Positions 1 to 8,115 of a stretch of DNA of 19,531 nucleotides are shown here, piece by piece. Origin of the DNA: Bacteroides sp. (GTDB taxonomy: Bacteria > Bacteroidota > Bacteroidia > Bacteroidales > Bacteroidaceae); contig JASLCM010000253.1 in assembly GCA_030151845.1 (NCBI GenBank), positions 1 through 19,531 of the forward strand. Reading direction: 5' to 3'. The stretch's first letter is position 1; each line of letters begins with the position of its first letter. The position numbers and the translations under genes were made by a program. The notes beneath the pieces were generated by a model, which saw only the letters and a program-made list of their open reading frames with translations, did no database searches and was not told the DNA's origin.

Positions 1-681
1 CTCGAAGTTCGTTCTGTTAATCGAGAAAATAGTTTTTCTTCGGTAACTTCCCTCCCTTTTATCGTACAATCTCCCTGGTATTTTACTCCTTGGGCCATTC
101 TGCTTTATCTTCTTTTAGTTCTAAGTATCTTCTATGGTATATGGACACTGGTTTTAAAGAGATATAGAAACATTCATCTTCATAAGGTGAGGATGAGAGA
201 GGTTGCGCGCTTACGGACAGTAGCGAGTAGCTTAAAAGAAAAAGTTGAATCTAGAAATGCAGAATTATTTACATTAACCTCTTTTATTATCCACAAGAAT
301 GAACTCATAAGCAATCTTCGCAATCTAGTTCATGAGTTTTATGAAAAGACAAAGTTGAAGGGAATGATTCCCTTAACTAATCAGGTGGATGCCTTAATCA
401 ATCAAAGTCTAAACCCTGAAGCAGATTGGAAGTTATTCTTAATTAAATTTGAAGAGAAGCATGCCAATTTCTTTGCCAGACTTAAAGAGATGTACCCCGA
501 CTTAACAAACAACGATTTGCGATTGTGTGCTTGTTTAAAACTGAATATGGATACGAAAGAAATAGCTTCACTTATGAATGCTACGGTTCGTTCTGTGGAA
601 AATAACAGGTACCGATTGAGAAAAAAACTAGGTCTAGACTCTTCTCAGAACCTAAATGAATTCCTTATTCAGATTTCTTAA
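1..681 (+). CDS. Membrane sensor with C-terminal LuxR-type HTH (3' part only)
   Basis: The frame is open from base 1, so this is the C-terminal 226 residues of a longer protein. An internal ATG at 187 is not the real start, because the frame upstream of it encodes recognisable sequence. Visible residues 1-25 look like the end of a Y_Y_Y beta-sandwich sensor, closing with the typical 'PWYFTPWA' entry into the membrane. Residues 31-52 are one transmembrane helix, about 60-110 is a predicted coiled coil, and 165-212 is a helix-turn-helix (LTNNDLRLCACLKLN ... TKEIASLMNATVRSVENNRYRLRKKLGL). This is the one-component architecture of Bacteroidota in which a periplasmic propeller/Y_Y_Y sensor passes a glycan signal to a cytoplasmic DNA-binding domain. 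It sits directly upstream of the PUL on the same strand, so it is the natural candidate for its activator. The sensor itself is outside the window, so ligand class cannot be judged. Confidence 0.85.
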   Translation, partial: LEVRSVNRENSFSSVTSLPFIVQSPWYFTPWAILLYLLLVLSIFYGIWTLVLKRYRNIHLHKVRMREVARLRTVASSLKEKVESRNAELFTLTSFIIHKNELISNLRNLVHEFYEKTKLKGMIPLTNQVDALINQSLNPEADWKLFLIKFEEKHANFFARLKEMYPDLTNNDLRLCACLKLNMDTKEIASLMNATVRSVENNRYRLRKKLGLDSSQNLNEFLIQIS

Positions 682-825
682 TTATCTATTAATCATTATA
701 TTATATACTATTGAGTAGTAAACGTGAGTTGCTATTTATAGCTATTTTTGAATGATGTATTTAGAGTGAGGACGATTTTTAGTAAACCTAAACAACTCTT
801 AGTATACTTGTGTTAAAGAAGTTTT

Positions 826-848
826 AAAAAGCTATAGATATGCTTTTT
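826..848. promoter_or_regulatory. Inverted repeat at the susC promoter, possible operator
   Basis: AAAAAGC (826-832) and GCTTTTT (842-848) form a perfect 7-bp inverted repeat with a 9-base spacer. The right arm overlaps the proposed -33 TTTG of the susC promoter. It could be a regulator-binding site or a weak hairpin ending the upstream regulator gene. The rest of the 219-base gap (682-900) holds only short AT-rich inverted repeats. Confidence 0.3.
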
Positions 849-876
849 GAACGCGTTTTATTTATAAATATTCTTG
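846..876 (+). promoter_or_regulatory. Candidate sigma-ABfr-type promoter of the PUL
   Basis: TTTG at 846-849, a 19-base gap, then TATTCTTG at 869-876 match the Bacteroides consensus (TTTG near -33, TAnnTTTG near -7) with one mismatch. The -7 element ends 24 bases before the susC ATG. That leaves a short AT-rich leader without a Shine-Dalgarno site, which is normal for this phylum. No better pair with correct spacing was seen in 682-900. Confidence 0.45.
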
Positions 877-900
877 TTTAATTAATAATTAAATTTAGCC

Positions 901-3900
901 ATGAAACTAAAACAAACAAGGATTAATTATGCACAAGGTAGTAAGAAAACCTTTGCTAGTAAAATCCTATTTACTTTAGTGGGACTATTTATTTTTAGCT
1001 TCCACTTTACTTTGATGGCACAGAACACTCTTACAGTGAAAGGTACTGTTACCGATGAAGGTAATGAACCATTAATTGGGGTTAGTGTGGCTGTGCAAGG
1101 TACATCAACGGGTACAATTACCAATTTTGATGGAGAGTACACTTTGGATGTCTCCAAAGGAGATAAACTGGTATTTTCATATGTTGGTATGTTGGATCAA
1201 ATTATAGAAGTAAAATCTTCTGTAATTAATGTTGTGCTAAAAGAGAATACCGTATTGCTGGATGAAACCGTTGTTATTGGTTACGGTTCTGCAAAAAAGA
1301 GAGACCTTACAGGTTCTATTGTAAGTGTAGATGCTAAAGAGTTGGCCAACAGACCAGGAACGAACCCGGCTTCTAGCTTACAAGGAAAAGTAGCAGGTTT
1401 ACAAATCGTAAACAATGGACGCCCCGGGCAAGATCCTGAAATTAGAATTCGTGGTACGAACTCTATTAACGGTTATAAACCTTTGTATGTAGTAGACGGG
1501 CTATTTACTGATAATATCAATCATATAAATTCGGCTGATATTGAGCGAATTGAAATCTTAAAAGATGCCTCTTCTTTGGCTGTTTTTGGTATAGCAGGTG
1601 CAAATGGTGTGATCATTGTAACGACCAAGCAGGCAAAGGCGGGAAAGACTTCGGTGAATATAAACTCAACAGTTGGCTTTAAACATGTAGCCGATCGGGT
1701 AAGTTTGACCAATGCTGCAGAATTTAAAGAGCTGTATAATGAACAACTAATCAATCAAGGAGCGAAACCGTTTGATTATACAAATTGGGGAGCAGATACA
1801 GATTGGCAAAAAGCTATTTTCCAAACAGGATTCATTACGCAAAATAATGTGAGTATTACTAGTGCTAATGATAAGGGAAAGTACTACATGAGTGTAGGTT
1901 ACGATAACGAGCAAGGATCTATTATGAAGGAGAAAATGACTCGTCTTACTATTAACTTGAAAAGTGACTTTAATGTAACGGATCATTTACGTTTTGGTTT
2001 TCAAGTGAATGGTTCTAGATCACGTCCTGCCGACGCTAAAGGTGTGATTGCTGCGTTAGAAGCAGCTCCTATTGCACCTAAGTATGGTGTATTAGAATCG
2101 GGAGAACAACTCCCTCATATTTTACCCAACTTCCAACGTGCTCAAGTTTGGAATCCTCTTATTAAAAATGAGGTTTTTGCAAATCATAATAAAGCAACAA
2201 ACTATAGAGGTGCGGGTAATATCTACGGAGAGCTAGATTTCTTAGATCATTTTAAGTTTAAGACTACATTTACTTTTGATTATACTAGTCGTGATTCGCG
2301 TCTATTTACACCTATAGCTTATGTGTATAACCCAGAGCTTAACGGGAAGGAAAATCTTTCAGAGCGTGAAGTGATAAGACAAGAAAAAAACCACGACTTA
2401 ACAGCTATGAGTGACTATATCTTGACTTATCAAAATCAGTTTGGTAAGCATGGATTAACTGCTACTGCAGGTATAACTACTCGATACAATGAGTTCTCTG
2501 GTTTAGATGGCTCAAGAAGTCAGCACATTGATAATATCACATTTCCTATTCCAAACGACAACCCAGATAAATGGTGGTTAACATCGTTAGGAAATAATGC
2601 GATGCAGAATGGTGGTAGTCAGTGGAAGCGTTTTACAATGTCTTATTTATTACGTGGACTTTATAATTACGAGAATAAGTACTTAGTAAACTTATCGTAT
2701 AGACGTGATGGTTCATCAGTTTTTAGAGGATCAGGAAAGACTTGGGGTAACTTCTATTCGTTTGGTGGAGGTTGGATTCTATCTGAAGAAGCCTTTATGA
2801 AAGATGTAACCTTTATTGACTATTTGAAGCTCAAGGGATCTTGGGGTGTTTTAGGATCGGATGCTGTACAGGATTTAAGATATCCTACTTATCCTTCTTT
2901 AAAACCTGGACCAGGCGCTGTATTTGGTGATAATATTATTCCTTCTTTTAAAGAGGATTATCTTGTATCTAAAGATGGCAGCAAGCAGTTAGGTTGGGAA
3001 AAGACATACTCATGGGAGTTAGGTTTTGAAATGACCCTTTTTGACCAACGTCTAAGAGTTGAACCTGTTTATTACAACAAAGAGACTCGGGATATTATTC
3101 TGTTACAAGAGGGGCAGATGGGTGCACAAAACAGTTTAGTGAACAATGGTAAAGTGCGTAACGATGGATTTGAATTATCGGCTTCTTGGAGAGATGAGCT
3201 TGCAAATACAGGCATTAACTACACGTTAGGAGCTAACCTTACAACCATTAATAACAAAGTATTAGCGATAGGTACAGGTAAAGATTTTAAACAAACTGCA
3301 CAAATGTCAGTTACTCAGCAAGGCTATCCTATCGGTTATTTCTATGGATATAAGGTAGAGGGTGTGTATCAAAACCTAGAAGACATTAAACAGTCTCCTA
3401 AAAATAACATATACTCTGTTAAACCAGGAGATTTGAAGTTTAAAGATGTAAATGGCGACGGGGTTATTACACCAGAAGATAGGACAATGATAGGTAATCC
3501 TACTCCAGACTTTACTTATGGTTTCAATGTAGGACTCGATTATAAAGGCTTTGATCTGACTGTAGATATGATGGGGGTATATGGAAATGAGATTTACCGT
3601 ACATGGGATAAGTCAACTTTCTCACAAAACAACTATCTAAAAAATAGGACGAAGCGCTGGACCGGCGAGGGGACTTCTAATTGGGAACCTATTTTAGATC
3701 CTTCTCGTGCTATAAACTATGAGGCATCAAACTACTTTATCGAAGATGGTAGTTTCTTCAGAATTAAAAACATACAGTTAGGATATACTTTTGCTCCCAA
3801 AATGATTGAAAGATTAAAACTACAATCGCTTCGTCTTTTTGCAAACGTTGACAATGTAAAAACTTGGAGCAATAACACTGGTTATACTCCTGAGATTGGT

Positions 3901-3984
3901 GGCTCTGCTATTTCATTTGGAATAGATAATGGAACTTATCCTATGCCAGCAATCTATACTTTTGGGTTTAACTTAACATTCTAA
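901..3984 (+). CDS. susC: SusC/RagA-family TonB-dependent outer-membrane transporter
   Basis: At 1027 residues this has the usual length of a SusC transporter, the outer-membrane barrel that takes up oligosaccharides using TonB energy. A signal peptide ends near residue 40 (LMA|QN). Residues 45-115 are the CarboxypepD_reg-like N-terminal domain (KGTVTDEGNEPLIGVSV ... NFDGEY). The conserved 'ETVVIGYG' block lies near 122-129, and the plug spans about 130-245 with 'YVVDG', 'IERIEILKDASSLAVFG' and 'NGVIIVTTK'. The rest is barrel sequence ending in an aromatic (NLTF), as expected for outer-membrane insertion. It is followed 17 bases later by susD, its lid partner, so the pair should form a SusCD complex. 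From the downstream enzymes the likely cargo is beta-1,2-glucan or its oligosaccharides; the transporter sequence alone does not show this. Confidence 0.96.
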   Translation: MKLKQTRINYAQGSKKTFASKILFTLVGLFIFSFHFTLMAQNTLTVKGTVTDEGNEPLIGVSVAVQGTSTGTITNFDGEYTLDVSKGDKLVFSYVGMLDQIIEVKSSVINVVLKENTVLLDETVVIGYGSAKKRDLTGSIVSVDAKELANRPGTNPASSLQGKVAGLQIVNNGRPGQDPEIRIRGTNSINGYKPLYVVDGLFTDNINHINSADIERIEILKDASSLAVFGIAGANGVIIVTTKQAKAGKTSVNINSTVGFKHVADRVSLTNAAEFKELYNEQLINQGAKPFDYTNWGADTDWQKAIFQTGFITQNNVSITSANDKGKYYMSVGYDNEQGSIMKEKMTRLTINLKSDFNVTDHLRFGFQVNGSRSRPADAKGVIAALEAAPIAPKYGVLESGEQLPHILPNFQRAQVWNPLIKNEVFANHNKATNYRGAGNIYGELDFLDHFKFKTTFTFDYTSRDSRLFTPIAYVYNPELNGKENLSEREVIRQEKNHDLTAMSDYILTYQNQFGKHGLTATAGITTRYNEFSGLDGSRSQHIDNITFPIPNDNPDKWWLTSLGNNAMQNGGSQWKRFTMSYLLRGLYNYENKYLVNLSYRRDGSSVFRGSGKTWGNFYSFGGGWILSEEAFMKDVTFIDYLKLKGSWGVLGSDAVQDLRYPTYPSLKPGPGAVFGDNIIPSFKEDYLVSKDGSKQLGWEKTYSWELGFEMTLFDQRLRVEPVYYNKETRDIILLQEGQMGAQNSLVNNGKVRNDGFELSASWRDELANTGINYTLGANLTTINNKVLAIGTGKDFKQTAQMSVTQQGYPIGYFYGYKVEGVYQNLEDIKQSPKNNIYSVKPGDLKFKDVNGDGVITPEDRTMIGNPTPDFTYGFNVGLDYKGFDLTVDMMGVYGNEIYRTWDKSTFSQNNYLKNRTKRWTGEGTSNWEPILDPSRAINYEASNYFIEDGSFFRIKNIQLGYTFAPKMIERLKLQSLRLFANVDNVKTWSNNTGYTPEIGGSAISFGIDNGTYPMPAIYTFGFNLTF

Positions 3985-4001
3985 TACAAAAGAAAGTAAC
4001 A

Positions 4002-5543
4002 ATGAAAAAGATAAAATATATACTTGGAATTTCGCTGCTTGCGTTAGTAGGTATCATACCTACTTCATGCAGTGATATGCTTGATCAAAAACCACAGGGA
4101 GAGTGGAATAAAGAAGATCAAGTTGGTTCTAGCTTTGAAGGTCAGGTATTTCCTTTATATGGTAAGTTACGTTCGTTTAACGTAACATCAGGTACTCCTC
4201 CGCTTTTAATTCATAATGTGCGCTCAGAGGATGTAGAGAAAGGTAGTACGATGAGTGATGGAGCTGAACATGGAAAAATGTTTGATGAATTTGAGTACTC
4301 TCCTTCAAATGGTTTAATACAGGGCTATTGGACAGGTAACTATGAGATTGTACATGCTGCAAATACGCTTTTGGCTGACTTAGAAGAGTATGCTGAAAAA
4401 AATGGAGAACTTGGTAAGAGTGATGAGGTTGTAAAAGGTGAAGCCCAATTTATGAGAGCCTTTGCATACTTTAATTTGGTGAGAGCTTTTGGCGAGGTTC
4501 CGTTGGTTGATTTTAAACTAGACCAAGCTGAAGATGCAAATGTACCGAAAGCTAAAATTGAAGAGATCTACGCACTTATTGATAAAGATCTTTCTTACGC
4601 ATCAGAGGTTCTTCCTCTACAGTGGGATAAGATGTATATCGGTCGGCTAACTAGTGGTGCAGCTAAGGCATTGCATGCACGTACCTATATGATGCGAGGT
4701 GAGTGGCAACCTATGTATGATCTTTCAAAAGAGGTTATCAACAGTGGAATCTATAACTTAAATACACAGTTCGATCAAATTTTTAGAGAAGGTGGAGAGA
4801 ACTCATCCGAATCTGTTTTTGAAATACAATGTACAGCAACAGAATCTCAACCAGAATCTGGAGATATCGGTAGTCAATATGTACAGGTACAATCGGTTCG
4901 CGGTGCTGGCGAGTGGAATTTGGGATGGGGATGGCATACACCAACTCAGAATTTAGCAGATGCTTTTGAGCCAGGCGACCCTCGTAAGGATGAGACACTC
5001 CTTTATTTTGCAAAGAGCAAAGATGAGGCTGCACAGATGGAGCCAAACAAACCCTACAACGAATTACCTATAGCAGCATCAGATGTTGTCAATAAATATT
5101 ACAACAAGAAAGCATACACCAATCCAGAGATGCGTAAACGATTCACAAAAGGTGGATTTTGGTTTAATATCCGCATTATTAGATATGCCGATGTGGTGTT
5201 AATGGCTGCTGAGGCAGCAAATGAGTTAGGTAATGTAGCTGAAGCAGGTCAACTTCTAGAGAGTGTACGTGGTAGAGCTCGCTCTTTGGGTACTACCAAT
5301 GTTCTTCCAAAACGTAATACGAGTGATCAAACTAAAATGCGTGAATATATTCGCCATGAGAGACGTGTAGAGCTTGCAATGGAGTGGGATAGATTCTATG
5401 ATTTAGTACGTTGGGGAGTAGCTAAAGAGGTTCTTCATGCGGCGGGCAAAACAGGTTATCAAGCAAAACATGCCTTACTTCCCTTACCTCAAAAAGAGAT
5501 TGACAAATCGAATGGAGTTTTAATTCAAAACCCTAATTATTAA
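4002..5543 (+). CDS. susD: SusD/RagB-family surface glycan-binding lipoprotein
   Basis: 513 residues, a typical SusD length. A lipoprotein signal peptide ends at Cys23 (IIPTSC), followed by SDMLDQKPQGEW, a start common in this family. The N-terminal helical (SusD-like/TPR) part includes 'EAQFMRAFAYFNLVRAFGEVPLV' near 147-169. The C-terminal RagB/SusD part shows 'RYADVVLMAAEAANELG' near 394-410 and 'RHERRVELAMEWDRFYDLVRWG' near 451-472, and the protein ends 'GVLIQNPNY', a characteristic SusD tail. It acts on the outer cell surface as the hinged lid of the SusC barrel. Its gene follows susC by 17 bases and precedes the LamG gene by 11, so the three are clearly co-transcribed. Confidence 0.96.
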   Translation: MKKIKYILGISLLALVGIIPTSCSDMLDQKPQGEWNKEDQVGSSFEGQVFPLYGKLRSFNVTSGTPPLLIHNVRSEDVEKGSTMSDGAEHGKMFDEFEYSPSNGLIQGYWTGNYEIVHAANTLLADLEEYAEKNGELGKSDEVVKGEAQFMRAFAYFNLVRAFGEVPLVDFKLDQAEDANVPKAKIEEIYALIDKDLSYASEVLPLQWDKMYIGRLTSGAAKALHARTYMMRGEWQPMYDLSKEVINSGIYNLNTQFDQIFREGGENSSESVFEIQCTATESQPESGDIGSQYVQVQSVRGAGEWNLGWGWHTPTQNLADAFEPGDPRKDETLLYFAKSKDEAAQMEPNKPYNELPIAASDVVNKYYNKKAYTNPEMRKRFTKGGFWFNIRIIRYADVVLMAAEAANELGNVAEAGQLLESVRGRARSLGTTNVLPKRNTSDQTKMREYIRHERRVELAMEWDRFYDLVRWGVAKEVLHAAGKTGYQAKHALLPLPQKEIDKSNGVLIQNPNY

Positions 5544-5554
5544 TTGCTAGTAAA

Positions 5555-6406
5555 ATGAAACGAATAATATACTTTATAGGAGCCCTGGGGCTGATTTTGG
5601 GACTCCAATCCTGTTTTCAGGATTTTGATGAACCTAACTTCAATTATCCTGCATCTAAACCAGGTCCCACGATGGATAAGTCTTATGCAGAGAAGATCTT
5701 TCTTCCTTTTGATAATGAAACTGTAGAAGATGAAGGACATTATCAGTTTGTAACAAACTCTTTTGGAGAATTTACTTTTGTAGATGGTGTAAAGGAGAAG
5801 GCTTATAAAGGGGCTGATGATGCTTATATAACGTTGTCTATTCATCCAGATATAAAAGAGGAGATGGGAGACACGTTAGCTCAAATGGGAAATTTGGCTT
5901 TTGCTGGTTGGTTTAATAGTAAAAAGAATAGTGGTGCTACAGGTATAGTCTCTGTTGCTAATAAGAAAACTTTCTGGGGTAACTTTGATATTTTCCTTGA
6001 GAATAGTGCAGATGCAACAGAAGCTTTCTTTAAAATTCACATGCTTAACTATAGAACAGGTAATCAAGCTGAGGCATGGGTAGAGGTGAAAATCCCTAAC
6101 TTTTTTACAGAGGAGTGGCAACACTTAGCGGTTAGTTACGATGGAAAACGTTCAACAATGACTATTTATCATAATGGAGAAGTAGTTGAAGAGAAGCTTA
6201 TTGCCGATTACGGAGAACTTCACTTTAAGGATTTAGGTGATATAGTTATAGGAGCCTTACAGTTCCAAACAGTACCTAGCCAAACGGAGGGTGCTGATAA
6301 GCAAGATTGGGCTAAAAATTATACAGGCTTGCTCGATGAGGTACACTTGTACAATCAACCATTAAGTGCTAAGCAGGTAAAAGCTCTTTACCAAGATAAA
6401 AAATAA
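5555..6406 (+). CDS. LamG/concanavalin A-like lipoprotein, putative surface glycan-binding protein
   Basis: 283 residues with a lipoprotein signal peptide (LGLQSC, Cys20) and an acidic start to the mature protein. Residues about 45-282 look like a LamG (laminin-G-like, concanavalin A-fold) jelly roll: 'LAFAGWFNSKKNSGATGIVSV' near 114-134, 'WQHLAVSYDGKRSTMTIYHNGE' near 188-209, and the usual closing 'GLLDEVHLYNQPLSAKQVKALY' at 258-279. No catalytic motif of a LamG-fold glycosidase family (such as the GH16 ExDxxE) is visible. It sits immediately after susD, where PULs normally place surface glycan-binding proteins, so I infer glycan binding at the cell surface. The ligand is not shown. A hairpin follows the stop codon and may separate this module from the enzyme genes. 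Confidence 0.75.
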   Translation: MKRIIYFIGALGLILGLQSCFQDFDEPNFNYPASKPGPTMDKSYAEKIFLPFDNETVEDEGHYQFVTNSFGEFTFVDGVKEKAYKGADDAYITLSIHPDIKEEMGDTLAQMGNLAFAGWFNSKKNSGATGIVSVANKKTFWGNFDIFLENSADATEAFFKIHMLNYRTGNQAEAWVEVKIPNFFTEEWQHLAVSYDGKRSTMTIYHNGEVVEEKLIADYGELHFKDLGDIVIGALQFQTVPSQTEGADKQDWAKNYTGLLDEVHLYNQPLSAKQVKALYQDKK

Positions 6407-6419
6407 AAAAGTAACAAAT

Positions 6420-6445
6420 AAGATAGGGTGCATGCACCCTATCTT
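6420..6445 (+). terminator. Perfect inverted repeat between LamG and GH144 genes (attenuator or processing hairpin)
   Basis: The halves AAGATAGGGTGCA (6420-6432) and TGCACCCTATCTT (6433-6445) are exact reverse complements, so the transcript can fold a strong stem with a tiny loop. It lies 14 bases after the LamG stop and 15 before the next ATG. Only three Ts follow before 'aaat', so termination may be partial. The likely effect is to set different mRNA levels for binding/transport genes versus enzyme genes, or to protect the upstream mRNA 3' end. Confidence 0.65.
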
Positions 6446-6459
6446 TAAATAATCTATCT

Positions 6460-8115
6460 ATGAATCGATTGGAATATTTATTACTTGGTAGCTTGCTACT
6501 TTTGCTTATGGCATGTAGTAGCTCCAATGACAATGAAGAATCCATACCCTCTGTCTTTACTCTTCAGTCTGTGAAGGTGGGTGATATTGAACACCTCTCT
6601 AATTTTGAGGAGGTCGACCCTAAAGCAAATATCACTCTTCTTTTCTCTGATAGGGTAGATGAAAAGATGGTAAGAAAAAGTATTTATTTAGAAAATAAGA
6701 ATGAACAAAAGGTTGGAGTAACTTATAGCTTAAGTGCAGACGAGAGAACTATCACGATAACTCCCGTAAAGCATTTACTTCCACTAGAGCGTTATAGTTT
6801 AGTAGTCCAACCAACCTTAAAATCCGTTGCAGGTAAGTTCCTTGATTCTGGTAAGGTTATTAAGATAGAGACAGCAGCAGATGATGTAGATAAATTTCCT
6901 CAACTTACCGATGATGAACTTTTAACAAAAGTACAAAAGAGTACCTTCTCTTATTTTTGGGAGTTCGGTCACCCTGTATCAGGAATGGCTAGAGAACGTA
7001 GTACATCAGAGAATACAGTAACTACAGGTGGTACAGGATTTGGAATACAAGCTATGCTTGCAGCAGAGAGTAGAGGTTTTATCACTCGAGATGAGGCAGC
7101 AGATCGAGTTTTGAAAATTGCTTCTTTTTTGAGGAATAAAGCAACTCACTATCATGGTGCTTTTGCTCATTGGATCAATGGAACTACAGGAGAAACAGTC
7201 TCCTTTGGAGAGAAAGACAATGGAGCAGATCTTGTTGAAACCTCATTACTTTTTCAAGGTTTATTGAGTGCCAGAGCCTATTTCGATCAGGAAAGCGAAA
7301 AGGAGCAAGCGCTAAGAAAGATAATTACCGAGCTATGGGAAGGTATAGAGTGGACACACTTTGTTCGAGAAAATGTACTCTATTGGCACTGGAGTCCGGA
7401 GCATCAATGGGAGATGAACCTACCTATTACAGGATGGAATGAGTCTTTGATTGTATATGTATTAGCAGCATCTTCTCCCACCTATCCAATCGATCCAGAG
7501 ATATATCACTCTGGTTGGGCTAAAAATGGGAAAATGAAGAATGGAAAAGATTATTATGGCATAACCTTACCACTGGGAGAAGCCAAAGGCGGACCCCTTT
7601 TCTTATCTCAATACTCTTTTCTAGGACTAAACCCAAAACAGCTCAGTGATCAATACGCCAACTATTGGGAACAAGTAAGGGCACATACCTTAATAAACAG
7701 AGCGCATTGTATCGTAAATCCAAACAAGTTTAAAGGATACAGTGAGAAGTGTTGGGGAATTACGGCAGGTGATGGAGATCAAGGATATTCGGCTTATTCT
7801 CCTCTGAACGATAAAGGAGTAATAACACCAACAGCTGCCTTGACAGCTATTATGTTTACTCCAGAGGAGTCGCTGGAAGCATTACACTATTTTTACTATA
7901 AGCTAGGAGATAAACTTTGGGGAGACTATGGGTTTTACGACGGGTTTAACTTGAGTGCAAACTGGTTTGCTAATCAATACATAGCCATAAATCAGGGACC
8001 AATTGTCGTTGGTATAGAGAACTATAGAACTGGCCTATTGTGGAACGTTTTTATGGGAATACCTGAGGTTAAAAAAGGATTGTCCAAATTAGGATTTATA
8101 ATAAAAAATAATTGA
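6460..8115 (+). CDS. Ig-like + GH144 lipoprotein, predicted beta-1,2-glucanase
   Basis: 551 residues. A lipoprotein signal ends at Cys19 (LLLMAC) with an acidic/serine linker (SSSNDNEES), suggesting surface export. Residues about 31-138 resemble an SbsA-type Ig-like (Big_5) domain ('PKANITLLFSDRVDEKMVRKSIYL', 'TPVKHLLPLERYSLVV'). Residues about 152-548 are a GH144/glucoamylase-like (PF10091) (alpha/alpha)6 barrel: 'FSYFWEFGHPVSGMARER', 'TGGTGFGIQAMLAA', 'LYWHWSPEH', 'QGPIVVGIENYRTGLLWNVF'. The D-x3-D-x2-E acidic cluster expected from the characterised Chitinophaga enzyme is D253, D257, E260, and the likely second carboxylate is E328 in 'GWNES'. Expected role: hydrolysis of beta-1,2-glucan. 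Endo or exo action cannot be read from sequence, but an Ig-like N-terminus on a GH144 recalls exo-acting Parabacteroides homologs. The stop overlaps the next start (TGATG). Confidence 0.85.
   Translation: MNRLEYLLLGSLLLLLMACSSSNDNEESIPSVFTLQSVKVGDIEHLSNFEEVDPKANITLLFSDRVDEKMVRKSIYLENKNEQKVGVTYSLSADERTITITPVKHLLPLERYSLVVQPTLKSVAGKFLDSGKVIKIETAADDVDKFPQLTDDELLTKVQKSTFSYFWEFGHPVSGMARERSTSENTVTTGGTGFGIQAMLAAESRGFITRDEAADRVLKIASFLRNKATHYHGAFAHWINGTTGETVSFGEKDNGADLVETSLLFQGLLSARAYFDQESEKEQALRKIITELWEGIEWTHFVRENVLYWHWSPEHQWEMNLPITGWNESLIVYVLAASSPTYPIDPEIYHSGWAKNGKMKNGKDYYGITLPLGEAKGGPLFLSQYSFLGLNPKQLSDQYANYWEQVRAHTLINRAHCIVNPNKFKGYSEKCWGITAGDGDQGYSAYSPLNDKGVITPTAALTAIMFTPEESLEALHYFYYKLGDKLWGDYGFYDGFNLSANWFANQYIAINQGPIVVGIENYRTGLLWNVFMGIPEVKKGLSKLGFIIKNN

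Noticed and set aside
187..681. Stand-alone 164-residue HTH protein starting at ATG 187
   Set aside because: The same frame is open to base 1 and encodes a TM helix and the end of a sensor domain, so this is the C-terminal part of a longer regulator.
706..720. Inverted repeat TACTA/TAGTA after the first regulator as a terminator
   Set aside because: Only a 5-bp AT-rich stem and no T-run follows.
743..750. TATTTTTG, an exact TAnnTTTG match as the susC promoter
   Set aside because: No TTTG at the right distance upstream and it is 150 bases from the ATG; the pair at 846-876 has correct spacing.
8112..8114. TTG start for the GH43-like gene
   Set aside because: The next codon is ATG at 8115, forming a standard TGATG stop-start overlap with the upstream gene.
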